This document shows, one piece after another, positions 16,840 through 26,167 of a stretch of DNA of 64,000 nucleotides. Source of the DNA: Sphingobium sp. (lineage in GTDB: Bacteria > Pseudomonadota > Alphaproteobacteria > Sphingomonadales > Sphingomonadaceae); assembly GCA_003248935.1 (NCBI GenBank), contig QFQF01000009.1, positions 62,001 to 126,000 of the forward strand, written 5' to 3'. The first letter of the stretch is position 1. Each line of letters opens with the position of its first letter. Below the pieces are notes generated by a model that worked only from the letters and a program-made list of their open reading frames with translations, made no database searches and was not told the DNA's origin. The position numbers were made by a program, and so were the translations under genes.

Positions 16840-18460
16840 CCTTCAGGCCGCCCGTCCGGCGCCATCCGGCGCGCCGGTGAAGTCGCTGCGCCAGTCGATG
16901 GCGTGGCTGCACACCTGGGCGGGGCTGGTGCCGGGATGGCTGCTGTTCGTGATCTTCCTGTTCGGGACCGGCGCGTTCTTCCAGCAGGAAATATCCCGCT
17001 GGATGCGCCCGGAACTGGGCCGGGGCGCAGTGACGGCCGGGGCGCTGGATGCCGCCATGGCGCATCTCGCACGCACGGCACCCGATGCGCAGGAATGGCG
17101 GCTGTCCCTGCCATCCGCACGTGGCGGCGACCCGCTGTCGATATCCTGGAAACCGCGCGAGGACGAGGCGGGCGAAAAGGCGAAGCCGCTCGGTCGGCGG
17201 GACCGGCAGAACCGGGTCAAGCTGGATCCGGCGACCGGGCGCGTTCTCGACATCCGCGACACGTCCGGCGGTTTCTTCCTCTACCGGATGCATTTCGACC
17301 TGCACTACATGCCGGTATTGTGGGCCCGCTATCTGGTCTGCATCGCGGCGCTGTCCATGCTGGTCGCGATCCTCTCCGGCATCGTCACGCACAAGAAGAT
17401 TTTCTCCGACTTCTTCATGCTGCGCTTCGGCAAGGGACAGCGGTCCTGGCTGGACGCACATAACGTGACGGCGGTGCTGTCGCTGCCGTTCCACCTGATG
17501 ATCACCTATACGGGTCTCGTCACCCTGCTCTTTACGCTGATGCCCTGGGCGATCAGCGCCAACTTTCCCGATCGCGACGCCTATTTCTCCGCCGCTTTCC
17601 CGTCCGAGCCGGAGGTGGAAGCCAGCGGCACGCCTGCCGCCATGCTGCCCATCAGCGTCCTGCTGCATCGGGCCGAGCAAGCCAAGCCGGGAATGCACGC
17701 CAGCTTCATCACCATCCACAATCCGGGCGACAGCGCGGCCGTGGCGGATCTGTTCATGCGGTCGGAAACGCTGGGCGGCGCGCGGCAGCCGATACGGATG
17801 CGCGCGACCACAGGCGACATCGTGGGCGAGCGGGAGGGGCGCGGCCCCGCGGTCGCGACGCAGCAGACGATGATCGATCTGCATGCCGGCCGCTATTCGG
17901 GCGCGACGCTGCGCTGGCTCTATTTCCTGTCGGGGGTAGGCGGGACGATCATGGTCGCAAGCGGCCTTGTCCTGTGGACGGTCAAGCGCCGGGCCAAGCT
18001 GCCCGATCCCGCAATGCCGTATTTCGGTTTCCGGCTGGTGGAGCGGCTGAACATCGGCTTCATCGCCGGGGCGCCCGCCGGAATTGCCGCCTATTTCCTT
18101 GCTAACCGCCTGTTGCCGCTAGGCATTGCGGATCGCACCGACTGGGAGATCAACGGCCTGTTTATCGTCTGGGGCGGCCTGTTCGTATGGAGTCTCGCCC
18201 GCCCGGCGAAGCGGGCGTGGATCGAGACGCTGGCCGTTTGCGCGGGACTGTACGCGCTGGTTCCGGTCGTCAATGTCCTGACGACGGCAAGGGGCCTGCC
18301 CGCGAGCCTGCTGGCGGGCGACTGGGTCTATGTCGGCTTCGACCTGTTCATGTTCGCCGTCGCCGCAATCATCGGCCTGGCCGCATGGAAGGTGGCAACC
18401 CGTCAGGCAAAGCCCACCCCCGCCCGCAAGCGGCGCCCACCGGTGGAGGCAATGGCATGA
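16826..18460 (+). CDS. PepSY-domain inner-membrane protein (putative ferric-siderophore reductase)
   Basis: A 544-residue PepSY_TM protein: an early membrane helix (MAWLHTWAGLVPGWLLFVIFLFG, split here as about 28-50), a large periplasmic PepSY region, and further helices near 165-185, 215-235, 370-390 and a C-terminal group. Members of this family next to siderophore receptors are thought to reduce ferric siderophores at the inner membrane. It overlaps the receptor gene by 14 bases and the next small gene by 4 bases, so it belongs to the same iron operon. No flavodoxin module is attached, unlike the fusion at 23522-26071. Confidence 0.82.
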   Translation: MSNSDLQAARPAPSGAPVKSLRQSMAWLHTWAGLVPGWLLFVIFLFGTGAFFQQEISRWMRPELGRGAVTAGALDAAMAHLARTAPDAQEWRLSLPSARGGDPLSISWKPREDEAGEKAKPLGRRDRQNRVKLDPATGRVLDIRDTSGGFFLYRMHFDLHYMPVLWARYLVCIAALSMLVAILSGIVTHKKIFSDFFMLRFGKGQRSWLDAHNVTAVLSLPFHLMITYTGLVTLLFTLMPWAISANFPDRDAYFSAAFPSEPEVEASGTPAAMLPISVLLHRAEQAKPGMHASFITIHNPGDSAAVADLFMRSETLGGARQPIRMRATTGDIVGEREGRGPAVATQQTMIDLHAGRYSGATLRWLYFLSGVGGTIMVASGLVLWTVKRRAKLPDPAMPYFGFRLVERLNIGFIAGAPAGIAAYFLANRLLPLGIADRTDWEINGLFIVWGGLFVWSLARPAKRAWIETLAVCAGLYALVPVVNVLTTARGLPASLLAGDWVYVGFDLFMFAVAAIIGLAAWKVATRQAKPTPARKRRPPVEAMA

Positions 18461-18744
18461 CGCATGCCGCGATGCTCATCTTCTCACTCGCAGGCTTCGC
18501 AGCCCTGCTCCTTGCCATGGCCCGCCACCAGCAGGACTGGCTGCGGCGGAAGCTGCCGCCCGCCACGTCGCGCCGTCTGCGCGCCGCCGGTCTCGCGCTC
18601 CAGGTGCTGGCCTTTGCGACGGCTGGGCTTGGCCTTGGCTGGGCCGATGGCGCGGTCGTCTGGTTCGGCTGGATGACGGTCGCCGCGGCCACCGTCGTTA
18701 CGGTGAACCTCAACCGCGCGCGGATCAGGGGCGGCAAAGGATAA
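18457..18744 (+). CDS. DUF3325 small membrane protein
   Basis: A 95-residue protein with three hydrophobic segments (about 3-20, 42-60, 64-82) matching the DUF3325 family that accompanies PepSY proteins and TonB receptors in iron operons. The ATG overlaps the PepSY stop codon (ATGA), and its TAA overlaps the ATG of the next gene (TAATG). The role is unknown; likely an accessory to the PepSY reductase in the inner membrane. Confidence 0.72.
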   Translation: MTHAAMLIFSLAGFAALLLAMARHQQDWLRRKLPPATSRRLRAAGLALQVLAFATAGLGLGWADGAVVWFGWMTVAAATVVTVNLNRARIRGGKG

Positions 18745-19100
18745 TGGTCCTGAACATCATGACGTCCCAAGCATCAACCCCTCGTCGCGCCGGGATATTG
18801 TCGGCGGCAGCACCATTCATCGCGAGGGCGTTATCCGGTGCCGTCTCGCGGACGCTGGCCGGTACGCTCGGCGCCTATGGCTTGACCGCGCTCATCACCA
18901 TGGCGCTGTCGCAACTGCTGTCCCGGACGGGCATGGTCCCCGTGGAGGCCGTGACAGCCGCCACGCTGGCCAGCTTCGCCATATTCGCGATCGCATCCAT
19001 GGCCATCTTTCACGCGCGCAGCGTCCCGCGCGCATGGGGCTGGCTCATACTGCTGGCCGTTCCGGTCGGCGTGACCGTCCTGCTGATGATGCCGGAGTAA
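18744..19100 (+). CDS. DUF3649-like small membrane protein
   Basis: A 118-residue inner-membrane protein with hydrophobic segments at about 45-60, 70-88 and 97-114. It resembles the DUF3649 family found in siderophore-uptake operons (ALSGAVSRTLAGTLGAYGLTAL). The start overlaps the stop of the preceding gene, with AAAGG upstream; an in-frame ATG at 18759 is an alternative. No catalytic motif is visible. Tight packing between PepSY and TonB genes implies a role in ferric-siderophore handling. Confidence 0.65.
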   Translation: MVLNIMTSQASTPRRAGILSAAAPFIARALSGAVSRTLAGTLGAYGLTALITMALSQLLSRTGMVPVEAVTAATLASFAIFAIASMAIFHARSVPRAWGWLILLAVPVGVTVLLMMPE

Positions 19101-19104
19101 ACCT

Positions 19105-19896
19105 GTGAAGATCGACCCTCTCAACCGGAGCCCGGCCCTCCCCGCGCAGCAGACGCCAGCCGATCGCGAGGCCATCATGCGACTGGTACCTGCGGCCGAC
19201 ACCATCCATACCCCTTCGCGCTACCAGCCGATGACGCTGCGAACGCGCCTTTCAGGCGCCGGGGGCGTCGCCATGATCGGCCTGCTGGTCGTGGCAGGGG
19301 CTTTCGTGACCTGGCACAGCTATGCGGTGACCAAGGCGCCCGCGAAATTGAGCGTGTTCGCCGTCGCCCCGCCCGCCGCGCCGCCCGAACCGGTAAGCGA
19401 GGTGCCGCCGGGGCCGGAACAGCAGCAGAAGGAACAGCCGCAACCCGATCCCGACCAGCCGAAGATCGAACCGCCCAGGATCGAGGTGCCGAGCCTCAAC
19501 AACATGCCGCGCGCCGTCGCCACGCCGGTTCCCGACCCCGGCCCGCCGGTCAGGGAAACGACCGCACCCGAAAGCAGGCCCGCCCCCCCCGCGCCGCAAC
19601 CATCGGCCGGCAAGCCCACCTGGGAAGGGCTGGTTCTGGGCGCGCTCAACAAGGTGAAGCGTTACCCGCGCGACGCACATTTCGCGCGCCAGCAGGGCGT
19701 GCCCTATATCCGCTTCGTCATGAACCGTGAAGGCAAGGTCGTTTCCGTCCGGCTCGAACGATCATCAGGTTTCCGGTCGCTCGATCAGGAGGCGATGGCG
19801 CTGCCCAAACGCGCGCAGCCGCTGCCCAAGCCGCCGGAGGACGTGAGGGGGGACACGATCGAACTGGTCGTTCCGGTCGAGTTCTTCATGCGATGA
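19105..19896 (+). CDS. TonB energy-transducing protein (GTG start)
   Basis: A 263-residue TonB-family protein. A single membrane helix (about 53-70) is followed by a proline-rich periplasmic spacer (about 90-170) and a C-terminal TonB domain (about 172-263; VLGALNKVKRYPRDAHFARQ, then PYIRFVMNREGKVVSVRLER). It couples the proton-motive force, through ExbBD encoded elsewhere, to the receptors encoded on either side. The GTG start has GGAG about 9 bases upstream, at the end of the preceding gene. It overlaps the next receptor gene by 4 bases, suggesting a dedicated pair. Confidence 0.88.
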   Translation: MKIDPLNRSPALPAQQTPADREAIMRLVPAADTIHTPSRYQPMTLRTRLSGAGGVAMIGLLVVAGAFVTWHSYAVTKAPAKLSVFAVAPPAAPPEPVSEVPPGPEQQQKEQPQPDPDQPKIEPPRIEVPSLNNMPRAVATPVPDPGPPVRETTAPESRPAPPAPQPSAGKPTWEGLVLGALNKVKRYPRDAHFARQQGVPYIRFVMNREGKVVSVRLERSSGFRSLDQEAMALPKRAQPLPKPPEDVRGDTIELVVPVEFFMR

Positions 19897-21947
19897 TGTC
19901 CGTGGCAATGCTGCTCGCCAGCCTCGCCGTTTCGGCGGGGGTGCCGGCCGACGACCAGAAACCCGACGAGACGGCCGAACAGCCCACGCATCCCGTCGTG
20001 ACGCCCTCTGGCCCCAACCCCATCTATCCCGCGGAATTCTACGCCCCTTTCCAGCCGCAGACGGCGCTCGACATGCTGGAGCGCACGCCCGGCTTCCTGC
20101 TGAGCGAAGGCAATGGCGTGCGCGGCTTCGGCGGCGCGGCGGGCAACGTACTGATCGACGGACAGCGGCCGACGGTGAAGGCCGGTGGCGTGGGCGAGGT
20201 GCTGCGCCGCATCTCTGCCGCCAGTGTGGAACGCATCGCTTTGCTGCGCGGCACCGACGCGGCCGAGGCGCAGGGCCAGACGCTGGTGGCCAACGTCATC
20301 CTGAAGGCCGACGCCGGTGGATCGGGCAACGCGTCGATCACGCTGCGCCATACGGCCGATGGCCGCATCTCTCCGTCGGGGCGGATCAGCCATGCGCGCC
20401 GTATCGCGGGCTGGCAGACCAATATCGAGCTGTCGGGCGACATGCAGCGCTTTCCCACGCGAGGCACCTACCAAGTCGAGGATGCGACCGGCGCCCTGAC
20501 CCAGATTCGCAACGAGCGGATTACGGCCAAGGCACCGGAGTTGGGCCTGGCCGCTTCCACATCCGGCGCCGCCGCCGGTGGGACACTGACCGTCAATCTG
20601 CGGCTGAACAAGGACGGCTACAGTTCCGGTCGCATGATCGATATCCTTGCAGGCAACGGTGCGTTCGAGGCGCTGCGCGACATCGCCTATGAGGAAAAGG
20701 GCAAGAGCGGTGAGCTCGGGCTCGACTGGACCCGGGGGCTGGGACGGGGCTGGACGGCCAAGCTGGTCGGCCTCGGCCGGATCGAGACCGGCAACACCCG
20801 GGAGGACTATGTTGAGCCGGGCTATCGCGGCGTCTCGCACCTTCGTCAGAAACCGATGGAACTGGTCGGCCGCGCGACCCTGACGCGGGAGGGCGATCAT
20901 CCGGTCCGGCCCGAACTGGGTATGGAGATCGCCTATAACCGCCTTTCCAGCAACCTCGATTATGCCGAGGATCGCGGCGGCGGATTGCTGCCGGTGTCCC
21001 TTGCCAATGCCGATACCCGCGTCGGGGAATTGCGGGGCGAAGGGTTCGTCAACCTGACGATGCGGATCGCCCCCCGCCTCAATCTCGAAAGCGGCATGGC
21101 TTTCGAGATGTCCCGCATCCGCGTGACCGGTGATATCGCCAACGAACAAAGCCTGTCCTACTGGAAGCCCTCGGCCGCATTGGTCTGGTCGCCGTCCGGC
21201 CGGACCCAGTTGCGCATCGGCGCGCGGCGCACCGTCGACCAGCTCGACTTCGGCGACTTCGCCGCATCGGTCAATCAGGCCGACGGCAGGCCGCTGGGCG
21301 GCAATGCGGGATTGCGTCCCGCGCGCATCACCCGAGCGCTCGCGCGGCTCGATCATCGCTGGGCCAGGGGAGGCGCACTGGCGGTCGAGGGCTGGTATCA
21401 ATGGCACCGCGGATTGCTGGGCTACTTCGTGCTGCCTTCGGGCGATGAGGCGCTCGGTTCGATCGGCAACGCCCGGCAATGGGGGGTGAGCGCACAGGCC
21501 ACGCTGCCGCTCGACGCCCTGTTACGCGGCGCGCGCCTGACCCTCGACGGAACGGTCCGGGGCTCGCGGCTGGCCGATCCCGTAACCGGCGATCATCGGC
21601 CAATGGACGACCTGTCGCCCCGCAGCCTGACGGTCGAGTTCCGCCATGACGTGCCGCATCTGCGGTCATCCTGGGGCCTGAACTACACCGCGCCGGAAAA
21701 GGGCGATGTCTATTACACCGGGGAACGGCTGGGCTGGCGCGAGGATGCACAATGGGGCGCCTATATCGAGACGACCGCGCTGGCCGGGTTCAAGACGACG
21801 CTGAAGGCCAGTGCCGTCAACGGCAACGATACGCACCGGCTGAGGCGCTTCTATAGCCCCAGCCGGGCGGGTGGCTATTCGGGGCTGGAGCGGCGCGATC
21901 AGCGGCAGGGAGCGGTGCTTTCGATCAGTTTCGCACGCGCGTTGTAG
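19893..21947 (+). CDS. TonB-dependent receptor, short-barrel type
   Basis: A 684-residue outer-membrane receptor. After a short leader (MMSVAMLLASLAVSAG) comes a plug domain (about 55-140, ALDMLERTPGFLLSEGNGVR; then NVLIDGQRPTVK) and a barrel ending VLSISFARAL. The plug lacks the usual siderophore-receptor wording, and the overall look is of the sphingomonad receptors co-encoded with a private TonB. It is the last gene of the fecI-to-TonB block and is translationally coupled to TonB (ATGA). The substrate is unknown; iron chelate by context. Confidence 0.8.
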   Translation: MMSVAMLLASLAVSAGVPADDQKPDETAEQPTHPVVTPSGPNPIYPAEFYAPFQPQTALDMLERTPGFLLSEGNGVRGFGGAAGNVLIDGQRPTVKAGGVGEVLRRISAASVERIALLRGTDAAEAQGQTLVANVILKADAGGSGNASITLRHTADGRISPSGRISHARRIAGWQTNIELSGDMQRFPTRGTYQVEDATGALTQIRNERITAKAPELGLAASTSGAAAGGTLTVNLRLNKDGYSSGRMIDILAGNGAFEALRDIAYEEKGKSGELGLDWTRGLGRGWTAKLVGLGRIETGNTREDYVEPGYRGVSHLRQKPMELVGRATLTREGDHPVRPELGMEIAYNRLSSNLDYAEDRGGGLLPVSLANADTRVGELRGEGFVNLTMRIAPRLNLESGMAFEMSRIRVTGDIANEQSLSYWKPSAALVWSPSGRTQLRIGARRTVDQLDFGDFAASVNQADGRPLGGNAGLRPARITRALARLDHRWARGGALAVEGWYQWHRGLLGYFVLPSGDEALGSIGNARQWGVSAQATLPLDALLRGARLTLDGTVRGSRLADPVTGDHRPMDDLSPRSLTVEFRHDVPHLRSSWGLNYTAPEKGDVYYTGERLGWREDAQWGAYIETTALAGFKTTLKASAVNGNDTHRLRRFYSPSRAGGYSGLERRDQRQGAVLSISFARAL

Positions 21948-21995
21948 GCATGGAAACATACCCGGATGGCACGCGCCGCTCCCGGTGCCGGCCAT

Positions 21996-22751
21996 TCACC
22001 TGCCGGCGGCCCAGGCGATCGCATCGGCGCCGGCCGGAAGGACCATCGGACAATCGGGGTCGGTCGCCGCGCGGAACACCGCCTCCGCCACGTCCCGCTC
22101 CGTCGTGAGATCGCCCGATGCGGCTGCCTGCAGGGCGGTCAGCGTCTGATTGGCAAATTCGGCATAGGGCTCCGGGAACCAGCCGCCCGCCGAGATACGT
22201 TCCTGCACTGTCGCAGCGAAGCTGGTGGACGGCGCCATGCCGGGCAGGACGACCCTCGCCCGAATACCGAATTCCGCGAACTCGAGCGCCACGGATTCCG
22301 TGAGGGCCGTCAGCGCGGCCTTGCTTGCGCGATAGACTGAAAGCAGCGGCAGGGGCTTGAGCGTCGAACTGGAGCCCACATTGACGATGACGCCCGATCG
22401 CCGCTCCCGCATGCCGGGCAGGACCGCCTGCATCGTCGCCACGCAGCCGAACAGATTGGCCTCGAAGATGTCACGCACCGTTTCCATCGGTGTGCCCTCC
22501 AGCGCGTTCAGCCAACCGATGCCTGCATTGTTCACGAGCACGTCGATCACGCCAGCTTGCGCGATCGCAGTGCTGATGCTCCGCGCATCGGTGACGTCGA
22601 GGGGCAGGACACGGAGCCCTTCCGATACCGGCAGCGTGCTGGCGGCGGGATCGCGCATCGTCGCCACGACGGACCAGCCGCGATCGAGGAAATGGCGCGC
22701 AGTTTCGCGGCCGAAGCCAGTTGAGCAGCCGGTGATGAGAACGGTCTTCAT
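21996..22751 (-). CDS. Short-chain dehydrogenase/reductase
   Basis: A 251-residue classical SDR. The cofactor motif TGCSTGFG is at residues 7-14, NNAG at 74-77, the catalytic Ser near 127-129, and YxxxK as Y140/K144 (VYRASKAAL). Arg35 in ATMRDP suggests NADP preference. It is divergent from a TetR-type regulator, with a 14-bp dyad between them, so expression is probably controlled by that regulator. The substrate cannot be told; it is likely a small carbonyl or alcohol. Confidence 0.88.
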   Translation of the reverse strand: MKTVLITGCSTGFGRETARHFLDRGWSVVATMRDPAASTLPVSEGLRVLPLDVTDARSISTAIAQAGVIDVLVNNAGIGWLNALEGTPMETVRDIFEANLFGCVATMQAVLPGMRERRSGVIVNVGSSSTLKPLPLLSVYRASKAALTALTESVALEFAEFGIRARVVLPGMAPSTSFAATVQERISAGGWFPEPYAEFANQTLTALQAAASGDLTTERDVAEAVFRAATDPDCPMVLPAGADAIAWAAGR

Positions 22752-22792
22752 GCAATGACTCCTTGCAGGGGAAAGCGTGCGGGACCAATATA

Positions 22793-22806
22793 TGAAGAAT
22801 TATTCA
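22793..22806. promoter_or_regulatory. Candidate TetR operator between SDR and regulator genes
   Basis: TGAAGAATTATTCA, an imperfect 14-bp palindrome (six of seven pairs), lies in the 71-base divergent gap, 16 bases before the regulator ATG. TetR proteins that control an adjacent SDR commonly use such AT-rich palindromes. The assignment rests on position and symmetry only. Confidence 0.4.
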
Positions 22807-22822
22807 GTTTTTGGATTCGCAT

Positions 22823-23449
22823 ATGAACCGGCCCGTACCCGCGCTTCTCAAACCCCGGAAAACGGCGCAGCAGGCGCGATCGGCCGCGACCATCGAGGCG
22901 ATCCATATCGCGACCGTTCAGGTTTTGCTGGCCGATGGCGTGGGACGTCTGACGACGACCCGGGTCGCCGAGCGCGCAGGCGTGTCCGTCGGGACGATGT
23001 ACCAATATTATCCGCACAAGCAGGCACTGCTGTTCGCGATCGTCGACCGGCAGCTTGATATCATCGTGGAGGCCATGCTGGCCGCGACAAAACGTCTGGA
23101 GGGCCAGGATCTGGCGGCCGTTGCGGAGGGGCTGGCCACGGCCTGGCTCGACGCCAAGACGGCGGACAGCCTGGTATCGCGCGCGATCTATGGCATCGCG
23201 GCCGAATTTGACCTGACCGAGGTCATGGGCCGGACGATGATACTGATGACGCAGGTGATCAGCGGACTGCTCGCCACCGTCCCCGATGCAGGCTTTGCCG
23301 ACCGCGACTCGGTGTCCTTCATGCTGACGGCCATGCTCGGGGGATCGGTGCGCGTGGTCATGGAAGCGGAGGCTTCGGACGATGACCTCGCGCGCCTGCG
23401 CCGCGAGCTCCCGCGCGCCTGCCTTGCCTATCTCCGCGCGGCCGGTTGA
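22823..23449 (+). CDS. TetR/AcrR-family transcriptional regulator
   Basis: A 208-residue TetR regulator. The N-terminal helix-turn-helix is visible as GRLTTTRVAERAGVSVGTMY then QYYPHKQALLFAIV (about 42-78); the rest is the variable ligand-binding domain. I prefer ATG 22823 (GGA seven bases upstream); a TTG at 22811 would add four residues. It probably represses itself and the divergent dehydrogenase through the palindrome in the intergenic gap. The inducer is unknown. Confidence 0.85.
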   Translation: MNRPVPALLKPRKTAQQARSAATIEAIHIATVQVLLADGVGRLTTTRVAERAGVSVGTMYQYYPHKQALLFAIVDRQLDIIVEAMLAATKRLEGQDLAAVAEGLATAWLDAKTADSLVSRAIYGIAAEFDLTEVMGRTMILMTQVISGLLATVPDAGFADRDSVSFMLTAMLGGSVRVVMEAEASDDDLARLRRELPRACLAYLRAAG

Positions 23450-23521
23450 GGCGGAACCGCTTCGTCAGGAAGCGCGCGCCGGGGCATTCCTCCGGCCGTC
23501 ACTCGAGGGGGGAAAACGCGG

Positions 23522-26071
23522 TCAATAGACATCCCGCTTGTAGCGACCGTCCTCGGCCAGCCGTTCCAGCTCCGCTTCCCCCAATATCCGGGCAAGCGCA
23601 TCATGAACGCCCTGCGCCATGCCCTCCAGACTGCCGCACACGAGAATGGTTGCGTCGCGATCCATCCAGTCGGCCAGCATATCGCCGGACGCTTCGATCA
23701 GATCCTGCACATAACGGCCGCAATCGCCATCGCGCGAGAATGCCCGGTCCAGACGCGCCAGCGTGCCGTCCACGCACCAGGCGGAAAGCTCCTCGTCAAA
23801 GAAGCACTCATGGGCACGCGTCCGCTCGCCGAACAGCAGCCAGTGCCCCCTGTTACCGGCATGGGCTGCCGCCCGCAGATGGGCTCGCAGTCCGGCAATG
23901 CCGGTACCGTTGCCGATCAGAATCATCGGTCCCGGTCGCCCCTCCTCCATGCGAAAACCCGGATTGGGGCGTGCGCGCAGAAGCGTCGTTCCGCCGACGG
24001 GCAAATGCGCGGTGAGCCATCCCGAACCGATGCCGGGGCGTCCGTCCTCGCCCCGCACCTGCCGCACCACCAGGTCCAGCGTGCCGTCCGCGGGGACCGA
24101 GGCGGCGGAATATTCGCGCATCGGCAATGCCCGTAATGCCGTCACGACATCCGTCGTGATCGGCGTGCCCGGTTCGGGCAGCATCACGCCCGACAACTGA
24201 TCGCGGAACCGGTCGCGGATATCCGTCACGTCGTCCACGGTTACGCACGCACCCAATATCATCTCGACATCGGCGGGCGCGTTGCAGGGTCGCACCTCCA
24301 CAATGTCTCCTGCGGCCCATTCCGCCATTGTGCCGCCCGGCGGCTCGAAGCGGAGGTGAAACGCTGTCCAGGCCATACTGCCGGGGTTCAATTCCCTGCG
24401 GGAGACGAGCGTCCACGGGGTGAAGGGAATCGCGGTCTGACCGCGCGTACCCTCTCCGGCACCCAGATTGTGCAGAGCATCGCGCCACATGGCTTCCGCG
24501 CACGCTTCCCCCTGTTCCATGGCGATCATCGGAAAGATCGACGTGGCACGGGAACCGGTCAGCCACGCGTCGATCGCACGGCCATAGCCGCAGAAATCGG
24601 CATATTCCCGGTCACCGATCGCCAGCACGCCGTAACGCAGATGCGCAAGGTCGAGCACGGGTCCACGCAGGACGCGATGGGTGAAGCCGCGCGCCATATC
24701 CGGCGGTTCACCGTCGCCATAGGTGCTGGCGACAACCAGCAATCGGTGTGCCCCGGCAAGAAGTTCCGGGGTCAGCTTGCCAACGGGCAGCAATCGCGCA
24801 CGCACGCCATTGCGGTCGAGCGCCTGCGCCGCGTTGCGCGCGATGATTTCCGCCGTTCCGGTCTGGCTGGCGAAGGCGATCAGCAACCCGGTCGTATCCA
24901 GCGTCCCGGCCGTATCGGCCTTCAGCGCGCGCGCTTCCTGCTTTCGCTTGCGGCGGGACAGATAGAGAAGGAAGCCCGTCACCGTGAACAGCGGCATGGT
25001 GAGGCTGGTCAGCAGCAGCGCAATCCGGCCGAGCAGGCCGAAGAAGGCGCCGCGATGCAGTTCAAACATGCTCTGGGTGATGATGGTGCCGAGCGGCCGG
25101 CGATCGTACAGGTCGCGCTTTTTAAGGACGGCGGTCTTTGGATCGTAGCTGTAGCGATCCGTCTGGCGCAGGTGCCGGGCATCCGCGGAACGGGCGTCGA
25201 AACTGACCGTCTTCACCGGCCGGGTCGGCGCCGGTTGGGTGATCCGCACCCACACATAGCTGTTGCCGGTCGCTTGCCGGAAAGCGGTCCAGGCCGGATC
25301 GATCGGCGGGCGCGGCGCGATGCCGTCCGTCGCTTTCCGCTCCTCGCCGCGTTCCTCCGGTCCTGACTTGCCCGTCAGCGCATAAACCACGCCCTGGCGA
25401 TACCAGTCGTAGCTCCACCACAGACCCGTGAGAGCGCTGAGCAGGTAGAAGACGAACACCCATGTGCCGATGACGACATGCAGCGCGCGCCAAAGGTTCC
25501 GGCCGGTCTTGCGCAGATCCGGCACCAGCCAGGCACGCCAGTTCAGCGCACGCCGGGGCCAGCGCAGATACAGGCCCGACAACGCGAAGAAGATGAGCGC
25601 GATAGCGCTGAAGCCGGTGATCTGCCGGCCAATGCCATTGCCGCCGCCAGGCAGGGCCAGCCAACGATGCAGCCCGTCCATCAGATGGAAGAAGCCCGCG
25701 CCCGCGGGTTCGCCCAGCCACGCGCCGGTCGCGCGATCAACCTGCCCCTGCTTGCGGCCGCGCCCTTCCTGCGCAGTCAGACGTACCGAATACGACCGGT
25801 CGCGGGCCATCTCCCAGTCCAGACGCGCGACATAATAGCCGGGATTGTCGGCCTGAATCCGGGCGATCAGCCGATCGGGCGAGAGATCCTGCCCGGCGGG
25901 CACACCGGGCGCGAACAGGCGCGGAGACAGAGCCTCGGTGATCTCGTCCTCAAAGCTCATCGCGGCGCCCGTGACGCCCATCAGCGCCAGCACAAGGCCG
26001 GCGGTGATGCCGAGGAACCAGTGGATCTGGAAGCAAACGCGCTTGGTCACCCGGACTCCGATGGGATGCAT
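23522..26071 (-). CDS. PepSY - flavodoxin - FNR fusion, putative ferric-siderophore reductase
   Basis: An 849-residue fusion. The N-terminal half (about 1-385) is a PepSY_TM membrane unit with helices near 15-38, 140-160, 190-210 and 350-375. The next part (about 405-540) is a flavodoxin domain (LIAFASQTGTAEIIARNAA). The C-terminal part (about 560-849) is a CysJ-type FAD/NADPH reductase (PMILIGNGTGIAGLRAHLR, ILVCGSLEGMAQGVHDAL, ending in YKRDVY). It should carry electrons from NADPH through FAD and FMN to a periplasmic acceptor. It is divergent from a siderophore-type receptor, so ferric-siderophore reduction is likely. ATG 26071 is preferred to an upstream TTG at 26104. Confidence 0.85.
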   Translation of the reverse strand: MHPIGVRVTKRVCFQIHWFLGITAGLVLALMGVTGAAMSFEDEITEALSPRLFAPGVPAGQDLSPDRLIARIQADNPGYYVARLDWEMARDRSYSVRLTAQEGRGRKQGQVDRATGAWLGEPAGAGFFHLMDGLHRWLALPGGGNGIGRQITGFSAIALIFFALSGLYLRWPRRALNWRAWLVPDLRKTGRNLWRALHVVIGTWVFVFYLLSALTGLWWSYDWYRQGVVYALTGKSGPEERGEERKATDGIAPRPPIDPAWTAFRQATGNSYVWVRITQPAPTRPVKTVSFDARSADARHLRQTDRYSYDPKTAVLKKRDLYDRRPLGTIITQSMFELHRGAFFGLLGRIALLLTSLTMPLFTVTGFLLYLSRRKRKQEARALKADTAGTLDTTGLLIAFASQTGTAEIIARNAAQALDRNGVRARLLPVGKLTPELLAGAHRLLVVASTYGDGEPPDMARGFTHRVLRGPVLDLAHLRYGVLAIGDREYADFCGYGRAIDAWLTGSRATSIFPMIAMEQGEACAEAMWRDALHNLGAGEGTRGQTAIPFTPWTLVSRRELNPGSMAWTAFHLRFEPPGGTMAEWAAGDIVEVRPCNAPADVEMILGACVTVDDVTDIRDRFRDQLSGVMLPEPGTPITTDVVTALRALPMREYSAASVPADGTLDLVVRQVRGEDGRPGIGSGWLTAHLPVGGTTLLRARPNPGFRMEEGRPGPMILIGNGTGIAGLRAHLRAAAHAGNRGHWLLFGERTRAHECFFDEELSAWCVDGTLARLDRAFSRDGDCGRYVQDLIEASGDMLADWMDRDATILVCGSLEGMAQGVHDALARILGEAELERLAEDGRYKRDVY

Positions 26072-26113
26072 TGCCGCTGACCACACGCTATTGCGCAAGC
26101 GCAAAACAAATGC

Positions 26114-26133
26114 AATTGCGACCTATTCTCAAA
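26114..26133. promoter_or_regulatory. Candidate Fur-type box in the reductase/receptor divergent gap
   Basis: AATTGCGACCTATTCTCAAA resembles the box at 12622-12642 (both ATTGCGA, four to five bases, then TTC and an A/T-rich end). It lies between the divergent reductase and receptor genes, 35 bases before the receptor ATG. The assignment is by eye. Confidence 0.35.
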
Positions 26134-26167
26134 ATCGGTATGCGCGGCGGGTATTTCGTCACGCACA

